DNA of 64,000 nucleotides from Bostrychus sinensis (lineage: Eukaryota > Chordata > Actinopteri > Gobiiformes > Eleotridae), in assembly GCA_020698575.1 (NCBI GenBank), contig CM036242.1, forward strand, positions 7,315,124-7,379,123, in the 5' to 3' direction. The notes beneath the pieces are model-generated. The model was not told the DNA's origin. It ran no database searches and was given only the letters and a program-made list of their open reading frames with translations. Of the stretch, positions 1 to 10,829 are shown piece after piece (within the stretch, counting starts at the first letter, position 1; each line of letters begins with the position of its first letter). The translations under genes were made by a program, and so were the position numbers.

Positions 1-1217
1 TATATAAATGCATAGGTGAGGCACTATTTTTAAAAGAAATATCCAAACAGAAAATCCACAAATATTGAACCTGATCATTTTTTGTTAGCAACTGGGTCCA
101 CAACCACACCAATAATCATCTTGTGGCTTAATGCGGAGTCTACTGACAGCAATCACACCTGTGTGTTTGAATAAAATCACCACTTTTTGACGCTATAGTG
201 AAGAAATAACATCACTTTAGGTAATGTGTGCTGACAGATAAGACTTTGTGCCAGTTCTGGTTTTATGTGGATAGACCCAGTAATTGCAGAGATATTAGCC
301 CTAAACCAAGTCAAGACATCTGCATTTTTAATCTTTAGACTTCTGACCTGCTTCCTTTTAGAATTCTATATCACATGAATGCAACCTGTTAATATGCAAT
401 GTGTTTCTCAAAAGTTGTGTGTCAGCATTTCTTCTAAACACTAGTTCCAAATTTGGTCACCATCAGATTATATCCATAGATTTATGTTATTGTTCTCTCA
501 GCAGGTCTTGCCTATGCACTCGTGGGCCTGACTGTTGCACTGGAGCGTCCCACACTATTTAGAGACTGTTTATGACTTTTTCCAGCTGTGTTTCAGCATC
601 TGTTCATCAGGTTACAGACTTTTACTGCTCAGGCCTGCGCTGCCAAAAGCTCATTGTGTGAACTCTGATTAAAAGCAGCTGTTTTCTTTCGAACGTGTCA
701 ACATTTCCACAGTGATAGCTTTATGGATCTATGGTTATGGATGTAAACCATATTCTTCTTTAGCACATCAAAATTGGCGCTTTAAATATGGTTCCTCAAA
801 CCTTTACATTGACTGTGGATAGTTTAGAGTTAATGAGAGTTTTCAATTTGCTCTCAGTGCATTTTTAATCTATTCATATTTTTATCATTTAACACAGCGT
901 GCACAGCTCAGGAAGTAGTGAAGTTGTTTCAAAATAGCCAAAAAAGTGCCCAGAAATGCAGAACATGTGAAGCTAGACTGGTTTATAGGCTAGAGCCCCT
1001 TTTATGAGTGACGTCAACATGCCCACTGTGGTCTTTCCCATTCATTTATAAGGGCACACAAATTGGAAGGTTTAGAGGTAATGAAACACATGTATGCATG
1101 TTCACATGTATTAAAATCCTTGATATCTGTCTCCATGGTGCAACTGTAGGACCAGCTTAGGTGATGATAAGCTATACTGCTATAGAACAACATAATAATA
1201 ACAATTTTGTAAACTTT
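1..1217. other. A+T-rich unique sequence, no gene seen
   Basis: No recognisable coding frame, tandem repeat or element boundary was found. The only open frame (1014-1238, minus) is 74 codons of low-information sequence running into the next repeat. Probably intergenic or intronic. Confidence 0.6.
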
Positions 1218-1225
1218 GTGTAGAC

Positions 1226-1721
1226 CAGGGGTTTGCAAACTTCCAGATCCTAAGAGTCAATTGTTCCCAAAACAGAAAATTTTAATCTGTGCAGAGCTGC
1301 AAACAATTTTAATGCCAAAAGTCAGTTAACCTATAACTGAAATATGGAGACTCATTATAGCAAACTAACAAAGAACTGTGTTAAATACGGCACTGATTAT
1401 CTCACTTAGAGACATAGAGCATGCTGTAAGTATTTCTTGGTGCTCGTATGGGGCACTTCTAATCAGTCCGTGCGTGCAATTACGTGCACCCTTGTGGCTA
1501 AAAGAGTTTTTTATAATAGTTTATCAGTTTATTATATAAGTTCAACAGTGAAGTCCATGTGAAACAGGGAGAATGTTTTATTTTAAATTGACAAGATAAT
1601 TCAGAGGCAGATTGTTTTATAGACATCCACATAATCCTTTATTGACTAAACATAACCAGAGCTGCAAGAACAGGGCTAAAGAGCCACATGTGGTTCTAAA
1701 ACCATAGGTTGCCGATGTCTC
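1226..1721. mobile_element. hAT-like non-autonomous DNA transposon
   Basis: The element opens with CAGGGGTTTGCAAACTT. Its other end carries GAGCCACATGTGGTTCT followed by GGTTGCCGATGTCTC, which read on the other strand is a diverged CAG-type terminal inverted repeat (TIR). The flanks GTGTAGAC (1218-1225) and GTATAGGC (1722-1729) match at 6 of 8 bases, as expected for an aged 8-bp hAT duplication. The CAG start, 8-bp duplication and about 500-bp length without a coding frame fit a hAT MITE. The interior is A+T-rich. The divergence suggests an old insertion. Confidence 0.6.
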
Positions 1722-1876
1722 GTATAGGCAGACTGATGTGTTACTATTGTCTTACAACTGTGTAGGTTCTCATCCAGGAGAATTCAGTAAAAAAGGTTTA
1801 GAAGACATTTCACCCTTTATCCTAAAGGCTTAGTCATTTCTGCTGTGTGAGTAGAAGGATGGACAGAGTGAGGTAT

Positions 1877-2629
1877 AATGGCTAATTAGCACAGATGTTA
1901 GCAACATAGAGCTAACAGATAGATAAATGAGCCGACTTCTTTGTAGCAGCAGCGGTTTAGGTGCTGAAATGATTGGTACTTGTATTTGAAGGTCAGATGA
2001 TGGTGTATATGATTCTCGGCACTACAGATGAAAACTCAGGACTACAGATGAAAACTCAGCACTACAGATGAAAACTCAGGACTACAGATGAAAACTCAGC
2101 ACTACAGATGAAAACTCAGGACTACAGATGAAAACTCAGGACTACAGATGAAAACTCAGGACTACAGATGAAAACTCAGCACTACAGATGAAAACTCAGC
2201 ACTACAGATGAAAACTCAGGACTACAGATGAAAACTCAGGACTACAGATGAAAACTCAGGACTACAGATGAAAACTCAGGACTACAGATGAAAACTCAGG
2301 ACTACAGATGAAAACTCAGGACTACAGATGAAAATTAGCAACTATGCTACAATCTGGCTCATTTACAGTCTGTTCTCATGTATATGATTGTTGTTTAATG
2401 TGCACTGTCCCAACTAAATAAATAAGTAAACAAAAGTTCCTGGAGAATGTCAATACATAGGTCTGATGTAGAACAGTTAAACCAAGCATTTTAGCTCCTG
2501 AGAAAGGCAGCGCCTCAGCATACAGAATTACTAAAACATGACATTGACTTTGGGCATGTTATTGAGGAAACAACATTATTAACACAGTGAAAAACTAAGA
2601 AAATAGTTAGCATAATAGGTCCCCTTTAA
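1877..2629 (+). mobile_element. TTAA-MITE family A, copy with expanded minisatellite
   Basis: Family A is the commonest repeat in this window. Shared blocks are GGCTAATTAGCA, a GAGAAGGGCAGCGCCTCAG-like block and a terminal block reading TTAGCATAATAGGTCCCCTT before TTAA. This copy has the GCTAATTAGCA block at 1881, the GAGAAAGGCAGCGCCTCAG block near 2500 and the TTAA end at 2626-2629. The left end is not resolved. The 20-bp minisatellite at 2021-2340 lies inside it. No coding capacity is visible. Confidence 0.55.
2021..2340. repeat. 20-bp minisatellite, about 16 units
   Basis: Fifteen consecutive perfect 20-bp units of ACTACAGATGAAAACTCAGS (S = G or C) occupy 2021-2320, followed by one degraded unit. 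The only variation is the last base. In order it reads G C G C G G G C C G G G G G G, so two subtypes are interspersed and the 3' half is homogeneous. Such low divergence indicates recent expansion. It lies within a TTAA-MITE copy. Confidence 0.97.
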
Positions 2630-2650
2630 TACACAATTTAATCCATACAG

Positions 2651-2955
2651 CAGTGGTTCCCAAAGTTGGGTCCGGGGCCCTCTGGTGGGCAGGAAGGTAC
2701 TGCAGGGGGACCTCCAGAGGTTGTCTACCATAAGTACATAAAAAAAACAAGTTTGAAATGAATTACAATTAAATACTTATTTAACAATATAATTTTGAAG
2801 CAATTTTAGCCAAGGTTAGGTTTTTGCAATGTTTTTTATAGAAATCTTTGGAGAAAAACACAACAAACTTTTGAATATAGTAAAGTTTTATTGTTGGGGG
2901 TTAACATTGTCTGATTTTTAAGGGGGCTGCAACACTCTTGACTTTAGGAAAGGCT
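2651..2955 (-). mobile_element. hAT-like MITE, diverged and shortened relative of the 28445/41357 family
   Basis: It starts CAGTGGTTCCCAAAGTTGG with a GGTCCGGGGCCC block and ends GACTTTAGGAAAGGCT. Reverse-complemented, the right end aligns with the left end of the copies at 28445 and 41357 (CAGCCATTCCCAAAGTCAAG), including CCCCCAACAATAAAACTT. It is therefore the same family in inverse orientation with internal deletion. No clear 8-bp duplication remains. Confidence 0.65.
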
Positions 2956-3607
2956 ATTTCTGAATGTAGTGTTTCAGTTTACAATATCGGAGTGCTACAT
3001 GTGTTTAATCCATGCAGATCTCTGTATTTGTGGTTTTACTGTACGGTGACGGAGGGATCCCGCCATCGACCATCGATTTTCACTGTTACATGTCGACTAC
3101 ATTAACCATTACCTCGGAGCTGCCACTCTATCTGTGCAAACCAATCAATGCTTGTGTCTGTCCCTCTCTTTGGTTCTGTATCTCCCCCTGCGCGAGGGAG
3201 AAGTGAGCTGAGAAATGAACAGAACGCTTCAGGAAGTGCCAGTTTAGGCCATTCACGCACAACATGAGCAGTGGAGTGACTGACAGGAGCGAGTCTGACA
3301 GGACCAGTGGCTCTGGAGTATTCACTATATACTGCAGGATGGTTCTTCAAGGTAGAAGGATGAACCTGAGGATGGTTTTAAGTGCAAGTAAGATAAGAGA
3401 GGTACAAATGAGTGAATGAGTGTTCCTGACAGTGGACTATCTGCTTACATGCCGAGGGTGGTTTACAGCGCCACTGTTCAGGATAAGATCAGTGCAGTTA
3501 GTGCCAGCTTTGTGCTCATTTGACTCTTTGCCATGTCACTGTTACGAAGATGAAGCACCAACAGCCGCTAGCGACCTATACCCTGATGCATAAACATTTA
3601 CAATGGC
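2956..3607. other. Unique sequence, no supported gene
   Basis: Moderately G+C-rich patches (3040-3340) give overlapping short frames on both strands (up to 82 codons), none resembling a known protein. No splice-bounded frame stands out. 3540-3600 continues as unique DNA. Confidence 0.5.
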
Positions 3608-3738
3608 TTTAATCATTCATTTACTTCTGCTTGTTCTTATTAGGGGTAACTGGAGCCTTTCCCTGTAACTATGGGCCATAGGCTGGATACACTCTGGACA
3701 ATGGCAGGGCTGACACAGAGACACACATAGACAACCAT
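3608..3738 (-). mobile_element. tRNA-derived SINE, 3' fragment
   Basis: The segment from TTGTTCTTATTAGGGGTAAC through the block containing GGCAGGGCTGACACAGAGAC is the reverse complement of the body of the SINE at 35674 (TCCAGTCACCCGCGACCC, GTCAGCCCTG). The tRNA-like head is missing, as usual for a 5'-truncated SINE. It abuts the hAT-like element at 3758. Confidence 0.7.
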
Positions 3739-3757
3739 TAACAAGTAAAAATGAAAA

Positions 3758-4133
3758 TGTTTCTCAAACTTTTCATACCAAGTGCACCAATTATTTTGCT
3801 CTCCACGTACCAGCTGGAGTGAGCTAAAATGAGCCTAAACCAGGACTAAAATAGGTTTAAGCGGGACTAAATTAGGACTAAACCAGGTATTAACCAAAAC
3901 TAATTAAGGACTAAACCATATCTAAACCAGGACTAAACCAGCACAAATCCAGTATGAACCCAGAATTAAACTATGACTAAACAAGCAAAAATCCAGTATT
4001 AACCCAGAAGAAAACCATGACTAAACCAGGACTATAACAAAATTTGGACTTGAACTGCAAAAGACTTCTGAGTATCACCATCAGAAGCCTGCGTACCACC
4101 AGTGGTGCACATACCACAGTTTAAGAACCACTG
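3758..4133. mobile_element. hAT-like element containing an ACTAAACC minisatellite
   Basis: The left end TTCTCAAACTTTTCATACCA and right end ACAGTTTAAGAACCACTG are imperfect inverted repeats of the CAGTGGTTCTTAAACTGTGG type. Next to them lie related blocks (CCAAGTGCACCA left, CCAGTGGTGCAC right). The interior (3826-4035) is a degenerate ACTAAACCAGG repeat. No 8-bp duplication could be matched, so the outer bounds are good to a few bases only. Confidence 0.55.
3826..4035. repeat. Degenerate ACTAAACCAGG minisatellite (locus 1 of 3)
   Basis: Repeats of an 11-bp theme, AGGACTAAACC with variants, are interspersed with divergent spacers. The same theme recurs at 17466-17700 and in the large array at 19924-20760. 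Here it is bracketed by hAT-like ends. Confidence 0.8.
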
Positions 4134-4784
4134 TTTTAGATGTTTAAAAGATGCATCAGGCATGTGTAGTACTGATTGTAATTGTAAAAAATTAACAAAA
4201 AATGCATATTTTCTATGTATTTAGACTAAAATATGCTTCCCAGTGCAAGCTGCAAGCATGAGAAATAGGCGAGGTTTAGATAAACTAGGATGCACGCGAA
4301 GCAAGAGAAGCCTCACACATCGCTCAAGCCGTCCGTGTTACGTGGCCAGTGTGGCTGCTCTAACCTGCTAAGCTGGCCACCGAAGTGAAAACAGCTCCAC
4401 GAAGCCTTCGCTAGGCTCTGGAGACATGTCCAGTTTGAGGCCTGACACAGGAAGGACATGGAGACACCGGACAGCCGGCCCAAGAATCGTTCACAGCATT
4501 CTTTCACTGTGCCCCCTGCAATGGCAGAATTACAACTCAATTATATAAAAATATGTCTATCATCAGTAATGTCAGAAAGGCTCTCTTAGACCTTCCATTA
4601 TGCTCAGTCTAACATGATATGTTGACTACTTGTACTCACATCTGGTGGTCTCCTACTTTAATGTATTTCTATTTAATACTTAAAATAGTAAATCATGTCC
4701 CTGTTGTTCAGAAACACCTCATGTTTTCCCAGCATATCTGCCCAGTTAGCTCATTAGAGAAAGATTGATTTCATGATCCCACCT
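4134..4784. other. Unique sequence, no gene seen
   Basis: Contains a G+C-rich patch at 4290-4515 (frame of 75 codons on the minus strand, no recognisable protein). The rest is A+T-rich. Confidence 0.5.
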
Positions 4785-5110
4785 CCCCACACTCTCCGAC
4801 CGCACCGTGCATCATCCCACGGCGCTCTGATACGTCTCTCATTTATTCCATCTGTGGAAGGCATACAGATAAACAGAAGATTGGTTTGAGTTCAGAACGA
4901 GGTTTAACGATGCTCCGGGACGTGTGCCAAAGCCGGCCCCTTAATCATGGCTACCTTTATATCAGCGTGATTAACCTCCGCTGTCAAATTGGACCGGGTC
5001 TGGCACAGAGAACAGAGTCCGATCATTCTCCTCATCTGTCTGTCTGCGACTCCACCTCCTCACCTATTAACCTGGGCGCTCTGGGTAATGGAGTTCAAAT
5101 GCTCTAACCC
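4785..5110. promoter_or_regulatory. Candidate conserved non-coding element
   Basis: A repeat-free block of higher complexity and G+C content than its surroundings. It holds homeodomain-type TTAATCATGG and GTGATTAACC and, close by, GCTGTCAAATT, whose complement contains TGACAGC, a MEIS/TALE-type core. Short frames (73 and 93 codons) overlap but resemble no protein. An enhancer role is inference from composition and motif clustering only. Confidence 0.25.
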
Positions 5111-5299
5111 GTCACAGGGCTGTTCCAAGGTTGAGATAAAGAAGTGTTTCTGTCAGAACAACTTCATTCCAAAAATGAACATCTTGACATTGCTTCAAGT
5201 TGAATGCACCTCAGTTCATATTTGGCAGAGAGAAGTGATTGGGACATCCCTGGCCTTCCACATGGGTTAAAAAGAAGCCTAAATCAAAGAATCAGTATC

Positions 5300-5489
5300 A
5301 CGACACATTACGGTTAGCCAAACAACTAGCTAGCAATGGCTTTATTTCTTGTTTTGTCATGGCAGAGCGACCAAATGGCAGAAGTAATCATTGTGCGGAT
5401 ATGTGGAAGGGAAAACAAAAGCAAATCCAGATAATAATATGAGGCAAAAACAGCAAAGAAGCAAGAAAAGTTACTAAATTCCACTTTAA
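5300..5489. mobile_element. TTAA-MITE family E, truncated copy
   Basis: Blocks CAACTAGCTAGCAATGGCTT, GCAGAGCGACCAAATGG and the end TTCCACTTTAA match the element at 56514-56969 in order. The right end is the TTAA at 5486-5489. The left half is missing or too diverged to place. Confidence 0.65.
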
Positions 5490-6557
5490 TAAACCACGAT
5501 ACAGCTTCCATCCAAAGGGCTTCTATTTTAACAGATGCTAACCCTAACCACTGATTGGGAAACACTGCTCTAAGCCATACAACACTGCTGGTCTTGTACA
5601 GCACTGCCTTAAAACTGCTCTTTTGACCATGTCACTAATTCAGAAAGGATTTTCCCATAGACCACAATGTAAAAAGAAATGGCTGATAAACTGTACAATA
5701 TGTAGGACACCTTCAGCTTGGTCAGATATTGTTTGTTTAGACACTTTTTCATATTACAAGTTCTGCAAAAAGTGTCTATAAATACATTCTAACAGACTGC
5801 ATGTGGATATACTGTGGCCAGTCGTTAGTGTGAGAGCGTTATAGCAATTAGAGTGTGCGCTGTGAAATGAACTTCTGTATGTTATGTAACCGGTGAGCAA
5901 TCTATACATCCTCATGAAACGAGTGAGAGACGACGAGAACAGTTCAAACGGACCGGGGCGCTTCAGTTCTACAGAAGAACCACGGCGTCTCAAGTGGAAA
6001 TGCAGCGAGTTTGTATTCTGTGTTTGCAAAAATGCAATAAAAAAAAAAAAAAAGGAAGGGGCCACACTGACAGACTCTGCTGGATAATTGAGTGCCCTTC
6101 ACTCGATGCAACACCCCAAAAAAATGACTACAGTGTCCCTTGAGCAAAATGGGACACTTTTCAATGTGTCAGTCAACTTTGAAGGTGGTGACATTGACTT
6201 TTAAGTAAAGAAAATGTTAAGCACGTTGTAAACAGCTTTTTTTTTTTGAGTACAGTATAGCAACAAGGCAGCACTGAAGATAATTGGGCCCTTGGTGAAT
6301 TCTGATGAGAAATGATTAAAGGAAGTTTTGGAACCACGACTGGATTCAGTGTGTTGTTAGTTCGAGCCATTTCTAACAGTAAGACGTATGGCTAAGTGTT
6401 GCAGTCTTGAGCGAAACAACAGTGACTGCCAAATGGTGGGTCAGGACCAAAAAGTGGGTCACAAGTAGGTTTGTGATAGATAATGTTGTCCAAATAATAA
6501 AGGATGGTTGCATTAAAATGGATAAAATTGTGTCCCACCATCAGATCAGAGTATGTA
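5490..6557. other. Unique A+T-rich sequence with a poly(A) tract
   Basis: No gene seen. A run of 15 A follows GCAAT at 6039-6053, and short frames here (103 codons minus at 5754-6065) arise from it. A poly(A) tract after a non-repetitive stretch could mark an old retrotransposed transcript, but no source gene is recognisable and no duplication was found. Confidence 0.4.
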
Positions 6558-6790
6558 CACTGCAAAAATTTGAAATCTATATTAGATAAAATAACTTGAA
6601 TTTAGATTATTAATGTTGATTTAAGCAAAAAATAACTAGGTTAGATTAATTTATTTATTAGGTAACTTATTACTAGATTATTTGCCTTATTTCAAAGTAT
6701 TTTTTCCCTGTTTCAAGCTATTTTTTTTACTTATTTCAAGCAAAATTATCTGACCCCATGGACAGATAATTTTGCTGAAAAGTAAATGTT
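6558..6790 (+). mobile_element. CACTA (EnSpm)-like non-autonomous element, left portion
   Basis: Starts CACTGCAAAAATTTGAAAT, the CACTG-AAAA start seen in many fish CACTA-type elements, followed by repeated TTATTTCAAG-like blocks. It includes a perfect 14-bp inverted repeat, 6739-6752 and 6763-6776 (AGCAAAATTATCTG), with a 10-nt loop. The right end and the expected short duplication were not located, so class is by terminal motif and content. Confidence 0.5.
6739..6776. repeat. Perfect 14-bp hairpin
   Basis: AGCAAAATTATCTG at 6739-6752 pairs exactly with CAGATAATTTTGCT at 6763-6776 around the loop ACCCCATGGA. It lies within the CACTA-like element. Confidence 0.95.
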
Positions 6791-7667
6791 TAAACCAATT
6801 TTATCATTTATCCTGTGTTGAATCGTATTGTACTGAAATGCAACAACATAAGTATAAGTAACTGTATGCAGTGCAGCGTTAATCTCTTTAATCTTGTGAA
6901 GCCGAATTGCTTTGGGCTTGACAAATGACATTGATTGCATATTGCCAGTGAAGCATGCATCCAGGAAGTTTCATTAGGCTTATGGATGGACAAGCTTTTT
7001 GATTTCCTTTGTGCACAGACATTCTTAGCAATACAATATTATATAGTTTAGCCTCAGTGTGTTTAGAATTGAACCCAGCGTCTCATTTCTGCAGTAGGTT
7101 GCAGCCCATTGGCCCCATTCATATCTCAGACTAATCAGTTCTGCTGATAAACAGGCTGTTTAGCAGGGCTTCACAAACTAATTGCTTGTTACTGGTGTAT
7201 TGAGCGTAACAATCTCTGAATATAATTAAGTTTTGGTTCAAAGTTTTGATCAATTTGTCTCAGCACAGTTTCATTTAGCGCTACTGCTCAGCCTGGTCAA
7301 AGCCACTAAACAGAGAACATGCAAACTGCACTGTGTTACTCTTATTGCCTGGTGTCTTTTGGCATTGAATTTGAAATTAATATTTGAAATTAAATGTCTA
7401 TTTTGAATCATTATTGTCTTACCAGTAAGCAAGTTTGATAGTTATGCTTGGTTATTGTTATTATCAGAAAGCATTTACCTTTCCATGATAAAAGTAAACC
7501 CAAAACTTAACCTTTTTTTGTAGAAAAAGAGGCATGCAAAATAAAACATGGATAAATACTATCAACCCTCCAATCCATTCCACCCTAGTGTTTTCCATTC
7601 CCACCTCAAACTGACTCATCTGCTGTATTATAAACTAAATCACATTACAATCTGACCCACACAGTAA
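6791..7667. other. Unique A+T-rich sequence
   Basis: No coding frame of note. 7060-7210 is somewhat richer in complexity (CAGACTAATCAG, ACAAACTAATTGC) and could be conserved non-coding DNA, but there is no direct evidence. Confidence 0.45.
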
Positions 7668-8057
7668 AAAATAAATAAATTTACAGGGAAAAATACAGTG
7701 CCAGTGTGCCACTTTTACAGAAAATTACATTAATTTGTACAGTTCAATAAGGTAAAAATGTTCACATTTGTGTAAACATGGCAGGAATTGGGGTCTAGTG
7801 TTTATGTTTATTAGGGATTTACATTCAGTTTATTTTGTTTCATCAATTAATTGGTCTTAAATGAATGAATGAAAATTATTATTAATTAACCATTAACCAC
7901 CGGCTTGACATCACCTATCATTACTTTATATTTAAATAAAAAAATAAATAAAAAAATAAATAAAAATGTTGTGGTCGTGAATCATAATAAAAAAGACAAG
8001 TTATAGGCTTGTATGTTTCAGTAATATATAGTAATATATTTAGTAAATAGTAAAATA

Positions 8058-8130
8058 AGTTCAAACTCCTGTCCACATCAGTCATGGCCTAACATGACTC
8101 AGAGGAACAGTGTCGCACATGACTCCAGCG
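8058..8130 (+). repeat. Dispersed repeat D (CATGACTC block)
   Basis: CCACATCAGTCATGGCC and CATGACTCAGAGGAACAGTG followed by CACATGACTCC recur near-identically at 32640-32725 and inverted at 34140-34190. The family is not recognised and no ends were identified. Confidence 0.6.
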
Positions 8131-8604
8131 ACTGCTCATATGCTTCTCCTAAAATCAAAACTACTAGTGACAGTGAAAGAATCATTAAAAAAACAACTCT
8201 AAAATGTATCACAGCTGTGAACATCACTGTTTCTGATCCTGGTCACACTTGCAAAACACAACATGAGCTAACGCTAAGCAGAGCATGTGGCTAATTAGCA
8301 TAGATAAACAAAAACACATCCTCTGTTGCTGCTGCACTTTGCTCTGCGCTCTTCGTTTTGGCCAAACTGCTGCCACATCTGATGAAGGCATTGCTGAGGT
8401 AAAGAGACTCCTTTTACTGTGATTATCAGTGTATGTAGCAGCTTTGCAGAGTCTCCACAGTCAGTATTTGAGCTGCTCTGACTGCTAGCTGCAACATTAG
8501 CCGCAACACAGGAATCAGTGCGGCGCTCGGAGGACGCTGTTTCTGCAAATTTGATTTTACTATTTGGCTAATTTTGACATTATCTAAAATTTAAAAAGTG
8601 AATT

Positions 8605-8622
8605 AATCAAATTAATTTGATT
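8605..8622. repeat. 18-bp perfect palindrome
   Basis: AATCAAATTAATTTGATT is its own reverse complement. It carries an ATTAAT core and two TCAAAT half-sites, so it could bind a homodimeric homeodomain-type factor, or it may be chance in A+T-rich DNA. Confidence 0.9.
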
Positions 8623-8789
8623 TATCACCTATCCCCATGTCGTAATGTAGGTAATTTACTGTCAAGTGTTTATACTTTCTATGTAGTTTTTACAGTAAAA
8701 TTCTGGCAACCACAACTGCCAGGTTTTTTCTTTTTCTTGTGCACCATTTTGGCCGATTGCAACAGGATCATCACATCACATGCACAAAA

Positions 8790-9150
8790 TCAAGACCGCC
8801 AATCAATATAGGAGTGGGAGTTAAACAGGGAGACCTGCTTTCTGCGATACTCTCTAACTTGACCCTGCTTTACACGGTGGATAGAGCTGAACAAGGCTCT
8901 GAGCTCGGGACAGCAGAGCCTTGACAGCCATGGCTTCCTTCTGGACCAAAATGTACAAAAATCAGAAAATCCTGGAGACATTTTCAAAGTAAATGTAGAC
9001 AAATGCCATGGTTTATACTTGAACCCATGGTAAGAAGTTCACTATTAATGGTGCCGTTGCCCACCACTAAGGCTCCTCGTCAACCGCCTGATTCACATGG
9101 CTGTACCAAACTACTCAGTATCCTACTTGGGCTTTTTTAAACCCCTAATC
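8790..9150 (+). pseudogene. Decayed non-LTR retrotransposon reverse transcriptase fragment
   Basis: Translation at 8817-8861 gives GVKQGDLLSAILSNL, the reverse-transcriptase motif (G-x-x-QGD-x-LS-x-x-L-x-N-L) that precedes the catalytic loop in LINE polymerases. Downstream, in shifted frames, come a KCHGLYLNP-like segment (about 9000), KKFTING (about 9032-9052) and SVSYLGL (9115-9135), in the order seen in R2-like polymerases. At least two frameshifts and stops separate them, and the catalytic YADD-type block is not visible. It is a dead fragment; no N-terminal or endonuclease part was found. Confidence 0.65.
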
Positions 9151-9726
9151 TGGCACATTCAACAGTTTTTATTCTCTTCTTATTTCACGGTAAACATTGT
9201 GCCGTTAGTTGTATAGCTGTTGCAGTTGCTACACCGTCATACCTTTCTGAAGCATTTAATTACACCCAAATACAATTAGACAGAGTCACTTGAGTGAAAT
9301 GAGTTATAGCTGCAATTTGGTTTGAAAATGAAGGAATATTATGCCGGTAGCTCGTGTCATCCAAGGACACAACAGGGTGGTTGCACTTGCAGGCGTGCGC
9401 ACCTGCTGTGGGAGTGACTGTGGGGAGTTTTCATTAAGTCACTGTGAGAGGTCTCAGGGAGCTCAGAGGGCAGAGGTGAGGGGCATCAAGAGGGGGCGCT
9501 GTAGAGGCAGGGTGACTATTAACAAGATGAGCACAAAAACTCTCTTTCTTTTTTTTTTTTTAATGACGGCACTTGTAATGTGTTATAATCAGCATTTAAA
9601 CAAACTAGAACTACACATTAAAATAACTATGATTACAGAAAATAAAGCTTATTAGAGTTTGCAGCAGATATTGTTCCATAGCTTCATGTTCCTAAAGGTA
9701 CTGTGAGGTTGTAATGTAAACTATTA
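9151..9726. other. Unique sequence with a G+C-rich patch
   Basis: 9341-9520 is G+C-rich and includes AGAGGGGGCGCTGTAGAG, a partial match to the CTCF core. The frame at 9341-9655 (104 codons) ends in A+T-rich low-complexity sequence and resembles no known protein. Confidence 0.4.
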
Positions 9727-9914
9727 TTAAAGGTCCCCTATAAAAAATCAATTTCTTTGAGGTTTTAGGCATGTTTTAATGTTGTTTGTGCCACAAAAAC
9801 GTACCTGGAATAGTAGTATAATTTTTTTTTACGTTATAAAACATGAAATACTAATGCAAAGGTGTTCAAAAACCTCTTCAAAAAGCTTGAAAAAGCATAA
9901 TATGTGACCTTTAA
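9727..9914. mobile_element. TTAA-MITE family A, complete 188-bp deletion derivative
   Basis: TTAA at 9727-9730 is followed by AGGTCCCCTAT. The other end reads ATATGTGACCT before TTAA at 9911-9914, so the TIRs are AGGTCCCC/AGGTCACA and the duplication is TTAA. The internal blocks GTTATAAAACATGAAATAC and AATGCAAAGGTGTTCAAAAA recur in the longer copies at 24464, 46340 and 51030. Most of the interior of those copies is missing here. Confidence 0.85.
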
Positions 9915-10172
9915 ACTTTGAGAAAATGGATGGACAGTGTCATCGAGTTTGAACAATATGTGTGTAAATGAGCAATAGAATTTGGGGTTAAATGTTTGCA
10001 TCTGTTTTTTTTTTTTTACATAGCCACGTAGCTCAGTGAATATCTAAAAGAAAGTTTTATTTGCATGGACACTTTTGCAGCATTTTTATGAATATGAATA
10101 GCCAGATGCTATTCCTGACGCAAACCACTCACTCACTCACTTTACGCAGGCTTGGGACCTGTACATATTAGG
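9915..10172. other. Unique sequence
   Basis: A+T-rich, with a short T tract (10005-10017) and a short ACTCACTC run near 10126-10140. No gene seen. Confidence 0.5.
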
Positions 10173-10550
10173 CAGATTTCCACTGGACAGTACGGGACAG
10201 TTTGGTACAGGGAACACCAAAACAGGCTCGTGTTTCCATTACTTACTTGCCAATATTTAATATAAAGATGAGAGTAAATCCTGTATGACACTAAACCGAA
10301 AACAGCGAAGTCAGCACAACTTTTTCATGTCCTCTCTTGGAATACAGATGTTTATCACAAGGACAAGTACGCCTTTGATTAAAAGATGTTTTTCTGGTCA
10401 CTAATGTTTGCGTGAGTGAGGATTATCTATCGCCTTATCAACTCACAGCAGTGCGTAGCTCCACCTTTTCCAAGGCGGTCCAAAGCAATGAAAAGTGGAA
10501 ACACTTCCAAACCGACCCAACCCGCACCGTACTGCCCCAGCGGAAATGAG
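10173..10550. mobile_element. Terminal-inverted-repeat element (hAT-like)
   Basis: Left end CAGATTTCCACTGGACAGTA and right end GCCCCAGCGGAAATGAG are inverted relatives (ATTTCCRCTGG then CAGTACGG). The TTCCACTGG...CAGTACGG start is typical of a fish hAT-like MITE group. There is no coding capacity, and no target duplication could be aligned. Confidence 0.6.
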
Positions 10551-10829
10551 TGGCTTCATGCAAAGGCATTGCTTGCACCAATAAACAGAAAATAGTTAGC
10601 TTATTTGTAGCTTAAATATTGTTTTGATCACTGGATACATTGAAACAGATTTCAAACAACATTATCCATAAAGCTTGCAGTGAAATTGTTTAGAAAAATA
10701 GCTTTGATGCTGTAAAACGTAGGTCACAATCAAATAATCAGGAGAAAATCAGGAATAAATCCCAGGCCATTGCTCTTTCATGTGTTAATGTCAAACTGTG
10801 TGAACTCGGTAAAATATGAAAATGAAGCT

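Larger units (their letters stand above)
7668..8735. mobile_element. Possible TTTACAG-rich DNA transposon ends
   Basis: CAGTAAAAAATAAATAAATT with TTTACAGGG near 7670-7690, and TTTTTACAGTAAAATTCTGG at about 8690-8710, resemble opposite ends of a fish TTTACAG-type element. The intervening kilobase holds unrelated material, including repeat D at 8058 and an 18-bp palindrome at 8605. Linking the two ends into one insertion is tentative. Confidence 0.3.

Noticed and set aside
6039..6053. Poly(A) tract as evidence of a processed pseudogene
   Set aside because: No recognisable source transcript and no flanking duplication.
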